64,000 bases of DNA. It comes from Terrabacter sp. MAHUQ-38 (GTDB taxonomy: Bacteria; Actinomycetota; Actinomycetes; Actinomycetales; Dermatophilaceae). Below, piece by piece: positions 27,562 to 36,289 of the stretch. Numbering within the stretch: position 1 is the first letter of the stretch; every line of letters starts with the position of its first letter. Location: positions 62,001 through 126,000 of the forward strand of contig NZ_JACVCU010000008.1 of the NCBI RefSeq assembly GCF_014518425.1, read 5' to 3'. Position numbers and translations under genes: made by a program. The notes beneath the pieces were generated by a model. That model saw only the letters and a list, made by a program, of their open reading frames with translations, searched no databases and had not been told where the DNA came from.

Positions 27562-28578
27562 TCAGGTGGTGCTGGCCCGCTTGCGCGCCATATCGGCGTA
27601 GACCGCGATGAGGATGACGACGCCGAGGATGACGTTCTGCCACTCCTGGGGGATGGACATCAGCTGAAGGCCGTTGTTGAGGACGGAGATGATCAGCGCC
27701 CCGATGACGGTGCCCACGATCGAGCCCTTCCCGCCGGCAAGGGACGTGCCGCCGATGACGACCGCGGCGATGGCCTGGAGCTCGTAGCCGGCGCCGGTGG
27801 CCGGCTGCGCCGAACCGAGGCGGGCGGAGATCATGACGCCGGCGAGGCCGGTGAAGAGGCCCGCGAGCGTGTAGATGACGATCTTCCACTTCGCGACGTT
27901 GATGCCTGAGAGTGCCGTCGCCTCCTCGTTGCTGCCGATCGCGAACGTGTAGCGACCGAGGATCGTGCGGCTGATGAGCACGCCGGCGATCGCGGTGGCC
28001 ACGATGAGCACGATGACCGCGCTCGGGAAGTTCACGCCCGGGATGAGGTTGCCGGTCGACAGCTTCAAGTAGCCGGGGGAGTCGTTGAAGTAGATCGGCG
28101 CGCTGTGCGACACGACGAGCGCGAGGCCCTGGGCGACGAGCATCGTGGCGAGGGTTGCGATGAACGGCGGGAGGCCGAGCTTGGCCACGTTGAACCCGTT
28201 GACGAAGCCGAGGAGCCCGCCGAAGAGCACCGCGAGGAGCACGCCGACCGGCCACGGAATGCCCCAGTTGACGATGAACTGGCCTGACATCACGGCGCAC
28301 AGGGCCATCCCTGTGCCGATCGACAGGTCGATCCCGCCGGTGATGATGACGAACGTCGTGCCCAGGGCGAGCAGCCCGATGACGACGGTCGAGAAGAGGA
28401 CGTTGACGATGTTGCCGTAGGTGAGGAACGTGGAGCTCGCGACCGAGAAGAAGATCGCGATCACGATGAGGCTCGCGAACGCCAGCAGCTGCTGGAGCCG
28501 GTCGCGCAGCGTCGCGGAGGCCACGGCCGTTGCCGGGGCGGCGTCGGCGCTGGTCTGCGTGGGGGTGTCGGTGGTCAT
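27562..28578 (-). CDS. Sugar ABC transporter permease (RbsC-like)
   Basis: A 338-residue inner-membrane subunit with about ten hydrophobic helices and the family signatures FVIITGGIDLSIGTGMAL, NGFNVAKLGLPPFIATLATM and AIAAVVIGGTSLAGGKGSIV. Its start overlaps the stop of the ATPase gene. One permease gene is present, consistent with a homodimeric channel of the ribose class. Confidence 0.9.
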   Translation of the reverse strand: MTTDTPTQTSADAAPATAVASATLRDRLQQLLAFASLIVIAIFFSVASSTFLTYGNIVNVLFSTVVIGLLALGTTFVIITGGIDLSIGTGMALCAVMSGQFIVNWGIPWPVGVLLAVLFGGLLGFVNGFNVAKLGLPPFIATLATMLVAQGLALVVSHSAPIYFNDSPGYLKLSTGNLIPGVNFPSAVIVLIVATAIAGVLISRTILGRYTFAIGSNEEATALSGINVAKWKIVIYTLAGLFTGLAGVMISARLGSAQPATGAGYELQAIAAVVIGGTSLAGGKGSIVGTVIGALIISVLNNGLQLMSIPQEWQNVILGVVILIAVYADMARKRASTT

Positions 28579-30131
28579 GCCAGTCCTGCCTTGTCGGCTG
28601 TCGGGTCGGGAACGGGGAAGGCGGTGTCCGAGCCGGTCCGGAGGGTCGCGAGGTGCATGACGCTTTCCTGCGTGGCCTCGGCGTGCGACAGCTCTCCGGT
28701 GATGCGGCCCTCGCTCATGACGAGTACGCGGTGCGCCATGCGCAGTACCTCGGGCAGCTCGGAGGAGATCATGATGATCGACTTCCCTTGTGCTGCAAGG
28801 TCGTTGAGGAGCCGGTAGATCTCCTCCTTGGCGCCGACATCGATGCCACGCGTCGGCTCGTCGAAGATCAGCACGTCACAGTCCTTGGTCAGCCACTTGG
28901 CGATGACGACCTTCTGCTGGTTGCCGCCCGAGAGGTTGCGCACCTCCTGGCGGATGGACGGCGTCTTGATGCCGAGGGCCTTGACCGACTCGGTCGCTCT
29001 GGTGGCGATCGCCTTGTCGTCGACGAAGCCCCGACGCGAGAAGCGGTCGCCGAGCGACGACAGGGCGATGTTGGTCTGCACCGACTGCTCGAGCATGAGC
29101 CCGAGCTGCTTGCGGTCTTCGGAGAGGTACCCGATGCCGAGCTCGGCGGCCTTGGCCGGGTTGGGGATGCTGACCTCCTGCCCGCGCAGAACGATGGTGC
29201 CCGCCGTCACGACGTCGGCGCCGACGAGGGCTCGGGCGACCTCGGTGCGCCCGGCGCCCATGAGTCCGGCGAAGCCGAGGATCTCGCCACGGCGCAGGTC
29301 GAAGCTCACGTCACGCAGCAGGGCCTTCGTCGCGAGCCCACGGACCGACAGCAGGGTCTCCCGGTCGTCGCGGACGTTCTCGGGACGCGCCTGCGTCTGG
29401 ATGGTCCGGCCCACCATCATCGCGATGACCTCAGGCATCGACGCCTCCGCGGTGTCGACGGTGCCGACGTAGCTGCCGTCGCGCAGGACGGTGATGCGCT
29501 GCGCGATCGCCTTGAGCTCGTCCATGCGGTGGGAGATGTAGATGACCCCGGTCGTCGGCGACACGAAGCGGCGGATGAGTCCGTGGAGGACCTCGACCTC
29601 GGCGTCGTTGAGAGCGGCCGTCGGCTCGTCCATGACGAGCAATTTCGCGTCGTGCGAGAGTGCCTTGGCGATCTCGACCATCTGCTGCTTGGCGACGGTG
29701 AGCGAGCCGACGAGCGCCTTGGGGTCGAGCGGGAGGCCCAGTCGGTCAAGGAGGTCGGCGGCAGCGCGGTTGAGCTCGGGGTCGCGGGTGAAGAACCCGC
29801 CGGTGCGTGGCTCTCGTCCGATGAAGATGTTCTGCGCGGCCGTGAGGTCGGGCATCAGGTTGAACTCCTGGTGGATGATGCTGATGCCCAGGGACTCGGC
29901 GTGCCTGGGGCTCTCCGGCGTGAAGGGCGCCCCGTCGAGCCGGAAGTGTCCCGCGTCGGCCTTGTGGATCCCCGACAGCAGCTTCATCAGGGTCGACTTG
30001 CCCGCGCCGTTCTCGCCGACGAGGGCGAGGACCTCGCCGTGTCGCAGGTCGAGGCGCACATCCGTGAGCGCCTGGACACCAGGGAAGCCCTTGCTGATCC
30101 CCTCGAGCTCGAGGAGCAGGGAACCGGTCAT
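28575..30131 (-). CDS. Sugar ABC transporter ATP-binding protein (RbsA-like, two ABC domains)
   Basis: A 518-residue tandem ATPase. The first domain has Walker A GENGAGKST and Walker B LLVMDEPTAAL. The second has the usual degenerate P-loop GLMGAGRTEVA with an intact signature NLSGGNQQKV and VLIFDEPTRGIDVGAK. This layout is diagnostic of the ribose/arabinose-type importers. Both ends overlap neighbours (ATGA), giving tight coupling with FucU upstream and the permease downstream. Confidence 0.92.
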   Translation of the reverse strand: MTGSLLLELEGISKGFPGVQALTDVRLDLRHGEVLALVGENGAGKSTLMKLLSGIHKADAGHFRLDGAPFTPESPRHAESLGISIIHQEFNLMPDLTAAQNIFIGREPRTGGFFTRDPELNRAAADLLDRLGLPLDPKALVGSLTVAKQQMVEIAKALSHDAKLLVMDEPTAALNDAEVEVLHGLIRRFVSPTTGVIYISHRMDELKAIAQRITVLRDGSYVGTVDTAEASMPEVIAMMVGRTIQTQARPENVRDDRETLLSVRGLATKALLRDVSFDLRRGEILGFAGLMGAGRTEVARALVGADVVTAGTIVLRGQEVSIPNPAKAAELGIGYLSEDRKQLGLMLEQSVQTNIALSSLGDRFSRRGFVDDKAIATRATESVKALGIKTPSIRQEVRNLSGGNQQKVVIAKWLTKDCDVLIFDEPTRGIDVGAKEEIYRLLNDLAAQGKSIIMISSELPEVLRMAHRVLVMSEGRITGELSHAEATQESVMHLATLRTGSDTAFPVPDPTADKAGLA

Positions 30132-30568
30132 GACTGCACTCCCGGGCTCGGCTGGGTGACGAGGCCCTTGCGGAACAAGGCGTTGCCGTAAACGCGCGTC
30201 TCGCCGGTGCGCAGCACCAGGTGCGCCCCCTGGACGAGGTCGTAGTAGGCGAACCGGTCGACATAGCGGACATCGCCAGTGGTGAGGCCGGCCGCTGCGG
30301 TCAGCTCCTCCTGCACCGGGAGCACGGAGCCGTCGGCCGATGTCATGAGGTCGAGTGCCGGAGCGTCGTCCGGCGGCAGCACCGAGCGGACTGCCGCGAG
30401 GACCTCGGGAGCTGTCGTGCCCGGTAGGTCGATGACGACGCGGCCGACGCGAGCCGCCGGGAAGTGCGCGTCGACGACGGCGACGGCGTCGGAGTGCCCC
30501 ATCGCGTCGAGGTGGAGCAGCACAGGCCCGGTGAGCAGCGGGTTCACTCCTTGGAGCAAAGCGATCAC
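30128..30568 (-). CDS. fucU: L-fucose mutarotase (RbsD/FucU family)
   Basis: Interconverts alpha- and beta-L-fucose. The 146-residue protein has the family start GVNPLLTGPVLLHLDAMGHS, then VVDAHFPAARVG, RFAYYDLVQGAHLVLRTGE and a final VYGNALFRKG. His and Asp of GHSD and the YGN motif are the catalytic features. A GTG start at 30568 is assumed; no ATG lies nearby and the ribosome site is weak. Position between the catabolic enzymes and the importer supports fucose over ribose. Confidence 0.88.
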   Translation of the reverse strand: MIALLQGVNPLLTGPVLLHLDAMGHSDAVAVVDAHFPAARVGRVVIDLPGTTAPEVLAAVRSVLPPDDAPALDLMTSADGSVLPVQEELTAAAGLTTGDVRYVDRFAYYDLVQGAHLVLRTGETRVYGNALFRKGLVTQPSPGVQS

Positions 30569-30629
30569 GTCCTTGGAATCGTTGGTGGTGCAGGTTTTTC
30601 AGGCGGGTCGGTTCACCGGTGTCTGCGGG

Positions 30630-31490
30630 TCATCCGGTGAGGTCGAGGTGGTAGGTCCGGGAGCCGGTGCGCCACCACACGTCGGCCTGCTCGTTCGAGC
30701 TCAGCTCGGCGATGAGGCTGCCGACCACCGACACGGTCCCGGCGTAACCCTCCCCGGTGACGGTCATCGGCCAGTCACTGCCGAACATCAGCCGCTCCGG
30801 GCCGAAGGCGTCGAGAGCGATGTCCCACGCCGGGCGTACCGCCTCGACCGTCCACGGCTGGCCGGCGAGCTCGAGCCCGGAGACCTTCGCCACGACGTTG
30901 TCGTGCCGCGCGATCTCGCGCAGATCCCGCTCCCACACGGTGAAGGCGTCTGTGCCGCGTGGTGGCTTGGCCAGGTGGTCGACGACGACGACCAGGTCGG
31001 GGACCGCGGCCGCGGCCCGGGTGGCGCCGCCCAGCTGGCGGGGGAACGCATCCGGCACGTCCAGCGGGACGTCCTGCGCGGCAAGGACTTTCAGCGTGCC
31101 GCGCACGGCTGGGAGGTCCAGCACGTCGTCACGGGCGTCGTCGTGGACCAACTGGCGCACGCCGCAGAACGCGGGCGACTCGCTCCAGCGCTCGAGGGCC
31201 TGGGCAGCGCCCGCAGGGTCCTCGAGGTTGACCCAGCCGACCACGCCGGCGACCCAGTCGTGCGCCTCGGCGACGTCAAGCATCGACTGGGTGTCGACGG
31301 CCGAGTCGGCGGCCTGGACGAGCACGGCGCGCGAGACCCCGGCGCCGGCGAGCTGGAACGCCGCCTGGCCGGCTGTGAACCTGTCGTACAGCGGCCCGAG
31401 GTCGGGCGTCAGCCACGGGTAGACCCCGGCCGACGGGTCCCACAGGTGCACGTGCGCGTCGAGGCGCAGCGCGGGGAGCGGCCCACTCAT
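30630..31490 (-). CDS. L-fuconolactonase (amidohydrolase_2 family)
   Basis: Opens L-fucono-1,5-lactone to L-fuconate. The 286-residue TIM-barrel hydrolase has the N-terminal metal motif LDAHVHLWDPS, the VGWVNLEDP and CGVRQLVHDD strands, the VVVVDHLAKP histidine and the conserved MFGSDWPMT near the C-terminus. The start at 31490 overlaps the aldo/keto reductase stop (ATGA); the longer frame lies inside that gene. Assignment to fuconolactone rests on neighbours; related enzymes act on other sugar lactones. Confidence 0.85.
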   Translation of the reverse strand: MSGPLPALRLDAHVHLWDPSAGVYPWLTPDLGPLYDRFTAGQAAFQLAGAGVSRAVLVQAADSAVDTQSMLDVAEAHDWVAGVVGWVNLEDPAGAAQALERWSESPAFCGVRQLVHDDARDDVLDLPAVRGTLKVLAAQDVPLDVPDAFPRQLGGATRAAAAVPDLVVVVDHLAKPPRGTDAFTVWERDLREIARHDNVVAKVSGLELAGQPWTVEAVRPAWDIALDAFGPERLMFGSDWPMTVTGEGYAGTVSVVGSLIAELSSNEQADVWWRTGSRTYHLDLTG

Positions 31491-32440
31491 CGGACCACCT
31501 CCGGCACGAGGCCTTCGGCTGCCAGGGTGTCCCACAGCGCCGGGTCTGGCGTGGACGCTGCGCGCTCGACGTTCTCGCGCACCTGGGCCGGCGTCCGCGC
31601 CCCGAACACGACGGACGTCACCACTGGGTCGAGCGCCGCGTAGTGCAGGGCAGCGGTGGGCAGGTCGGTGCCGTGCGCCTCGCAGACGTCGGCGAGGCGT
31701 TGGGCGCGAGCCACGACGTCCGGGGGTGCCACCGCGTAGTCGAAGGTGCCCGACGGCCGCGGGGTCGCGAGCAGTCCCGAGTTGTAGACGGCCGTCGCGG
31801 CGACCGCGACCCCGCGCTCTCGGCAGAGCGGGAGGAGCCGCACGGTCGCGGTGTGGTCGACGAGGGTATGCCGCCCTGCCACCATCAGCTCGTCGGTCTC
31901 CTCGCGCTCGCCGGCCGCCAGCAGCGCCCCCTCATCCATCGAGCCGACGCCGATGCGAGTCACCATGCGCTCGGACCGTAGTGCAGCGAGCGCGGACAGG
32001 CCCGTGTCGCAGGCGGACTCGGCGTCAGGTGCCTTCTCCGGGTCGTGCAGGTAGAGCGTGTCCACGCGGTCGATCCCCATGCGGTCGAGCGAATCGGCGA
32101 GGGAAGCGCGCACACCGGTCTCGGAGAAGTCCATCACGCGCGTGAGGTCGCCGGGCACGTCGAAGAGGTCGGGATCACGTGGAGGCCCGCCGGGATTCGG
32201 GCGCAGCAGGCGCCCGACCTTGGTGGACACGCGCACCGAGCCCGGCTGCATACCTCGGAGGAACCGGCCGAGGCGCTCCTCGGCCAGTCCGAGGCCGTAG
32301 TGCGGGGCCGTGTCGAAGGACCGGATGCCGCACTCCCAGGCGGTCTCGAGGACGGCCTGCGCCTCGGCGTCGCTCATCGCCCCGAGCAGGTTGCCCAGAG
32401 TGGCGGTGCCGAGCGTCAGGGAGCCGGTGGTGAGGGTCAT
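31487..32440 (-). CDS. Aldo/keto reductase, probable L-fucose dehydrogenase
   Basis: NAD(P)-dependent oxidation of L-fucose at C1 is proposed. The 317-residue barrel has the catalytic tetrad: Asp and Tyr in [18 protein letters not shown], Lys in VSTKVGRLL and His in TLYLHDPE. The C-terminal phosphate-binding-like [14 protein letters not shown] is present. These features fit the D-threo-aldose 1-dehydrogenase branch used for L-fucose. It overlaps the dehydratase stop upstream and the lactonase start downstream. Confidence 0.85.
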   Translation of the reverse strand: MTLTTGSLTLGTATLGNLLGAMSDAEAQAVLETAWECGIRSFDTAPHYGLGLAEERLGRFLRGMQPGSVRVSTKVGRLLRPNPGGPPRDPDLFDVPGDLTRVMDFSETGVRASLADSLDRMGIDRVDTLYLHDPEKAPDAESACDTGLSALAALRSERMVTRIGVGSMDEGALLAAGEREETDELMVAGRHTLVDHTATVRLLPLCRERGVAVAATAVYNSGLLATPRPSGTFDYAVAPPDVVARAQRLADVCEAHGTDLPTAALHYAALDPVVTSVVFGARTPAQVRENVERAASTPDPALWDTLAAEGLVPEVVR

Positions 32441-33723
32441 GGCCGGGCCGCGACCTCGTGCTCGACGATGCTGGTGCCGAGCATCTCGGTGGAGGCGCCG
32501 GGCGTGGTGGGCGCGACGTAGTGGCCGTCGCGGATCACGACGGGGCTCACGAAGTGCTCGTGAAGGTGGTCGACGAACTCGATGAAGCGGCCCTCCGTCG
32601 TGGCGGACACCGCGACGTAGTCGAACATCGAGATGTGCTGGACCGCCTCACAGAGGCCGACGCCGCCCGCGTGGGGGCAGACGCGCACGCCGAACTTCGC
32701 GGCGAGCAGGAGCATGGCGAGGTTCTCGTTGACGCCGGCGACACGGGTCGCGTCGATCTGAAGCACCTGGAGCGCATCGGCCTGGAGGAACTGCTTGGCG
32801 AGCACACGGTTCATCATGTGCTCCCCGGTCGCGACCGGGATCGGGGCAAGGGCGCGGGAGATCGCCGCGTGTCCGAGCACGTCGTCGGGGGAGGTGGGCT
32901 CCTCGACCCAGGCGATGTCGTGCTCCCGGAGGGCCCGGACCCAGCCGATGGCCTCGCTGACGTCCCAGCGCTGGTTGGCGTCGATGGCGATGCTGATGTC
33001 GTCGCCGACGGCCGCGCGCGCGATCGCGAGACGACGGCGGTCGTCGTCGAGGTCGCCGCCGACCTTCAGCTTTATCTGCGAGAAGCCTTGGGCGACAGCC
33101 TCTTTGGAGAGCCGCTCGAGCTTGGCGTCGTCGTACCCCAGCCATCCGGGGGTGGTCGTGTAGGCCGGGTAGCCGGTAGCGAGCAGCTGGGCCGTGCGCT
33201 CGGCGCGGCCCGGCTCCGCGGCGCGGAGGATGGCCAGGGCGTCGTCACGCGTCAAGGCGTCGGTGAGGTAGCGGAAGTCGACGCAGTCGACGAGCTGCTC
33301 GGGGGTCATGGTGCCGAGGAGATGCCACAGCGGCAGTCCTGCACGCTTGGCCTTCAGGTCCCACAGCGCGTTGAGCACGGCCCCGATGGCCATGTGCATG
33401 ACGCCCTTCTCCGGGCCGAGCCACCGCAGCTGCGAGTCGTAGACGAAGAGCCGCCACGCCGCGCCCATGTCCTCGATGAGCGACTCGACGTCCTGGCCGA
33501 TGAGGTAGTCGCGCAGGCTCTCGATCGCGGCGACCTGCACGTCGTTGCCGCGGCCGATGGTGAAGACGAAGCCGTGGCCCTCGAGGCCGTCGTCGGCGTC
33601 AGTGACGAGGCGTACGTACGCGGCCGAGTAGTCGGGGTCGGGGTTCATCGCGTCGGACCCGTCCAGCATCAGCGACGTCGGGAACCGGACGTCGTGGGTG
33701 TGCAGGGCGATGAACTGGCTCAT
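32437..33723 (-). CDS. L-fuconate dehydratase (enolase superfamily)
   Basis: Converts L-fuconate to 2-keto-3-deoxy-L-fuconate. The 428-residue protein has an N-terminal capping domain ([31 protein letters not shown]). The barrel carries base lysines in KLKVGG near 217, metal ligands in IAIDANQRW near 246 and [10 protein letters not shown] near 271, and the [11 protein letters not shown] glutamate. [21 protein letters not shown] is characteristic of fuconate dehydratase. ATG 33723 is preceded by GAGGAGAG; the extension to 33753 is rejected. It is the first gene of the minus-strand operon. Confidence 0.92.
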   Translation of the reverse strand: MSQFIALHTHDVRFPTSLMLDGSDAMNPDPDYSAAYVRLVTDADDGLEGHGFVFTIGRGNDVQVAAIESLRDYLIGQDVESLIEDMGAAWRLFVYDSQLRWLGPEKGVMHMAIGAVLNALWDLKAKRAGLPLWHLLGTMTPEQLVDCVDFRYLTDALTRDDALAILRAAEPGRAERTAQLLATGYPAYTTTPGWLGYDDAKLERLSKEAVAQGFSQIKLKVGGDLDDDRRRLAIARAAVGDDISIAIDANQRWDVSEAIGWVRALREHDIAWVEEPTSPDDVLGHAAISRALAPIPVATGEHMMNRVLAKQFLQADALQVLQIDATRVAGVNENLAMLLLAAKFGVRVCPHAGGVGLCEAVQHISMFDYVAVSATTEGRFIEFVDHLHEHFVSPVVIRDGHYVAPTTPGASTEMLGTSIVEHEVAARP

Positions 33724-33754
33724 GTCTCTCCTCGTAGCTGGAACTTGCGTCATG

Positions 33755-33770
33755 AAACATCCGATCTTTA
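33755..33770 (-). promoter_or_regulatory. Candidate operator in the divergent fucose promoter
   Basis: On the minus strand this reads TAAAGATCGGATGTTT and contains AGATCGGATGT, identical over 11 bases to the site upstream of the GH95 gene. It lies 32 bp from the dehydratase start and 77 bp from the FAH hydrolase start, between divergent operons, and is likely bound by the FadR-type regulator at 25713. Confidence 0.55.
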
Positions 33771-33846
33771 TGGTGTGTCAAGTGCCAGTCGCGCCGATCG
33801 GCGGCGAAGCGCGCACCCAGTCATCTAGGAACGTCGGAGGTTTGTC

Positions 33847-34701
33847 GTGAAACTTGCCCGGTTCGGCCCCGTCGGGGGGGAAGTGCCCGCCGTCCTGCGT
33901 GACGACGTCTGGCGCGACGCCCGGCCGGCGCTTGCCGTACGCCCGGAGCTGGGTGCTGACTTCGGCCCCGCGTTCTTCGCCGCCGGTGGCCTGGCCCACC
34001 TCGAGAGGGCGCTGGGCGACTGCCCCGAGCTCGACGTCGAGGGCCTGCGCCGGGGCGCTCCGGTCGGGCGCCCCGGGGCCGTGATCTGTGTCGGCATGAA
34101 CTACGCCGCACACGCCGCCGAGTCCGGGTCCCTGCCACCGGCGCAGCCGGTCATCTTCCTCAAGCTGCCCAACACGGTGGTCGGCCCGGACGACGACGTG
34201 GCGATCCCACGGGGCAGCACGAAGACCGACTGGGAGGTGGAGCTCGGCATCGTCATAGGCCGGCACACCTCGTACCTCGACTCACCGGCCGGTGCGCTGG
34301 ACCGCGTCGCCGGCTTCGTCGCCGTGAACGACGTGTCTGAGCGCGACTTCCAGCTCGCGGTGTCGGGCGGCCAGTGGAGCAAGGGCAAGTGCTGTGCCGG
34401 CTTCAGCCCCACCGGACCGTGGCTCGTCACGCCCGACGAGGTCGAGCACAACGCCTTGCGTCTGCGCAGCTGGGTGAACGGCGAGCCGCGTCAGGACTCC
34501 TCCACGGCCGACATGATCTTCGACGTCGCGACGATCGTGCACCACCTCAGCCAGTACCTCGTGCTCGAGCCGGGGGACCTCGTGCTCACCGGCACACCCG
34601 AGGGCGTCGCGCTGTCGGGTCGCTTCCCCTACCTGGCCGCGGGGGACGTCTGCGAGGTCGAGATCGACGGCCTCGGCCGCTCCCGGCAGCAGTTCGTCTG
34701 A
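33847..34701 (+). CDS. FAH-family 2,4-diketo-3-deoxy-L-fuconate hydrolase
   Basis: Cleaves 2,4-diketo-3-deoxy-L-fuconate to pyruvate and L-lactate in the oxidative fucose pathway. The 284-residue protein has the FAH core: GMNYAAHAAESG, IFLKLPNTVVGPDDDV, WEVELGIVIGR with metal-binding glutamates, and VLTGTPEGVALS at the end. It starts at GTG 33847 with GGAGG six bases upstream. Divergent position next to fuconate dehydratase and the downstream SDR supports the substrate; other acylpyruvate hydrolases look similar. Confidence 0.87.
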   Translation: MKLARFGPVGGEVPAVLRDDVWRDARPALAVRPELGADFGPAFFAAGGLAHLERALGDCPELDVEGLRRGAPVGRPGAVICVGMNYAAHAAESGSLPPAQPVIFLKLPNTVVGPDDDVAIPRGSTKTDWEVELGIVIGRHTSYLDSPAGALDRVAGFVAVNDVSERDFQLAVSGGQWSKGKCCAGFSPTGPWLVTPDEVEHNALRLRSWVNGEPRQDSSTADMIFDVATIVHHLSQYLVLEPGDLVLTGTPEGVALSGRFPYLAAGDVCEVEIDGLGRSRQQFV

Positions 34702-34747
34702 GCCGCAACTTTTCTCGCCACACGCCGCGTCACTGCAAAGGAGCACC

Positions 34748-35512
34748 ATGAAGGACTTCGAGGGCCTCGTTGCCATCGTCACAGGAGGAGCGTCCGGCAT
34801 CGGCGCTGCCGTCGTCAGTGAGCTCGTCGAGCGGGGTGCCCGCGTCGGGGTGCTCGACCTCGACCCGAGCGATGTCACCCGGACGGATGCGGTCGCCGCA
34901 GTGCGCTGCGACGTCGCCGACGACGCGTCCGTAAAGGCAGGCGTGGAGGTGGTCGCGGCCCGTTACGGCGGTGTCGACATCGTCGTCAACAACGCCGGCA
35001 TCGGCGCCCAGGGCGCAGTCGGCGACAACGGTGACGACGAATGGCACCGTGTCTGGGACGTCAACGTCCTCGGCATCGTCCGCGTCACCCGGGCCGCGCT
35101 GCCTCACCTGCGGGCCTCGCCGACTGCAGCCGTGGTCAACACCGGCTCCATCGCAGCAACCCAGGGCCTGCCCCAGCGCGCCCTCTACTCCGCGACCAAG
35201 GGCGCGGTGCACGCACTGACCCGTGCGATGGCCGCCGACCACCTGTACGAGGGCATCCGAGTGAATGCGGTCGCGCCGGGCACCGCCGACACCCCCTGGG
35301 TGACGCGCCTGCTCGCCAAGACCGACGACCCCGACGCCGAGCGCGCGGCACTCGACGCGCGCCAGCCGCACGGCCGGCTCGTGTCCGCCGCCGAGGTCGC
35401 AACCGCCGTCGCCTACCTGGCCTCACCGCGCTCCGGCTCCACCAACGGAGTCTGCCTCGCTGTCGACGGCGGCACGGACAACCTCGTGCCGCGGCCCCGG
35501 CCGCAGGCCTGA
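34748..35512 (+). CDS. SDR, probable 2-keto-3-deoxy-L-fuconate 4-dehydrogenase
   Basis: A 254-residue classical SDR. It has TGGASGIG near residue 13, NNAG near 80, and catalytic Tyr147/Lys151 in YSATKGAVHALTRAMAADH. The C-terminal NGVCLAVDGGTDNL fits this group. ATG follows AAAGGAG. Sitting between the diketo-fuconate hydrolase and lutABC, it would supply the C4 oxidation needed before hydrolysis. A role as the C1 fucose dehydrogenase is possible, since the aldo/keto reductase could share that work. Confidence 0.82.
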   Translation: MKDFEGLVAIVTGGASGIGAAVVSELVERGARVGVLDLDPSDVTRTDAVAAVRCDVADDASVKAGVEVVAARYGGVDIVVNNAGIGAQGAVGDNGDDEWHRVWDVNVLGIVRVTRAALPHLRASPTAAVVNTGSIAATQGLPQRALYSATKGAVHALTRAMAADHLYEGIRVNAVAPGTADTPWVTRLLAKTDDPDAERAALDARQPHGRLVSAAEVATAVAYLASPRSGSTNGVCLAVDGGTDNLVPRPRPQA

Positions 35513-35530
35513 CGGTCGCAGCGTGCTGTC

Positions 35531-36289
35531 GTGAGAGTCGCGCTGTTCGCCACGTGCTTCAACGACACGATGTGGCCCTCGACGCCTCGCGCCGTCGTCA
35601 CACTGCTCGAGCGGCTCGGGTGCCGGGTCGACTTCCCGAGGGCCCAGACCTGCTGCGGCCAGATGTTCACCAACACGGGGTATGCCGCCGAGTCCGTGCC
35701 GCTCGTCCGTTCCTTTGTCGACGTGTTCGGTGAGTTCGACGCGGTCGTCGTGCCGTCGGGGTCGTGCACGGGGTCGGTGCGTGAGCAGCACGCCGGCCTG
35801 GCCCGTCGGGCGGGGGACCAGGGGCTCGAGCGTGCGGTCGAGCAGCTGACGCCGCGGGTGCACGAGCTGTCGGAGTTCCTCGTCGACGTGCTCGGCGTCG
35901 TCGACGTCGGTGCCTACTTCCCGCACCGGGTGACCTATCACCCGACGTGCCACTCGCTCCGGATGATCAGGGTCGGCGACCGGCCGCTGCGGCTCCTGCG
36001 CGCCGTGCGCGGGATCGACCTCGTGGAGCTGCCGAGCGCCGAGGAGTGCTGCGGGTTCGGCGGGACGTTCGCCATGAAGAACCCGGACGTGTCGGTCGCG
36101 ATGGGCTCGGACAAGGCCCGGCACGTGCGCGAGACGCGTGCCGAGGTGCTCGTCGCCGGCGACAACTCCTGTCTCGCCCACGTCGGTGGGCTGCTGTCCC
36201 GGCAGCGGGCGGGGGTCCGCCCCCTGCACCTCGCCGAGGTCCTCGCCTCGACCGAGAACGCCCCCTTCACGCCGGAGGGGGTCCGATGA
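35531..36289 (+). CDS. lutA: L-lactate oxidation protein LutA (first copy)
   Basis: Fe-S subunit of the LutABC L-lactate dehydrogenase complex, 252 residues. It contains two CCG (heterodisulfide-reductase-type) cysteine motifs: QTCCGQMFTNTGYA near residue 40, and HPTCHSLR plus EECCGFGGTFA near 145-180. It starts at GTG 35531, 18 bp after the SDR, and its stop overlaps LutB. Placement at the end of a pathway that yields L-lactate gives a direct functional link. Confidence 0.92.
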   Translation: MRVALFATCFNDTMWPSTPRAVVTLLERLGCRVDFPRAQTCCGQMFTNTGYAAESVPLVRSFVDVFGEFDAVVVPSGSCTGSVREQHAGLARRAGDQGLERAVEQLTPRVHELSEFLVDVLGVVDVGAYFPHRVTYHPTCHSLRMIRVGDRPLRLLRAVRGIDLVELPSAEECCGFGGTFAMKNPDVSVAMGSDKARHVRETRAEVLVAGDNSCLAHVGGLLSRQRAGVRPLHLAEVLASTENAPFTPEGVR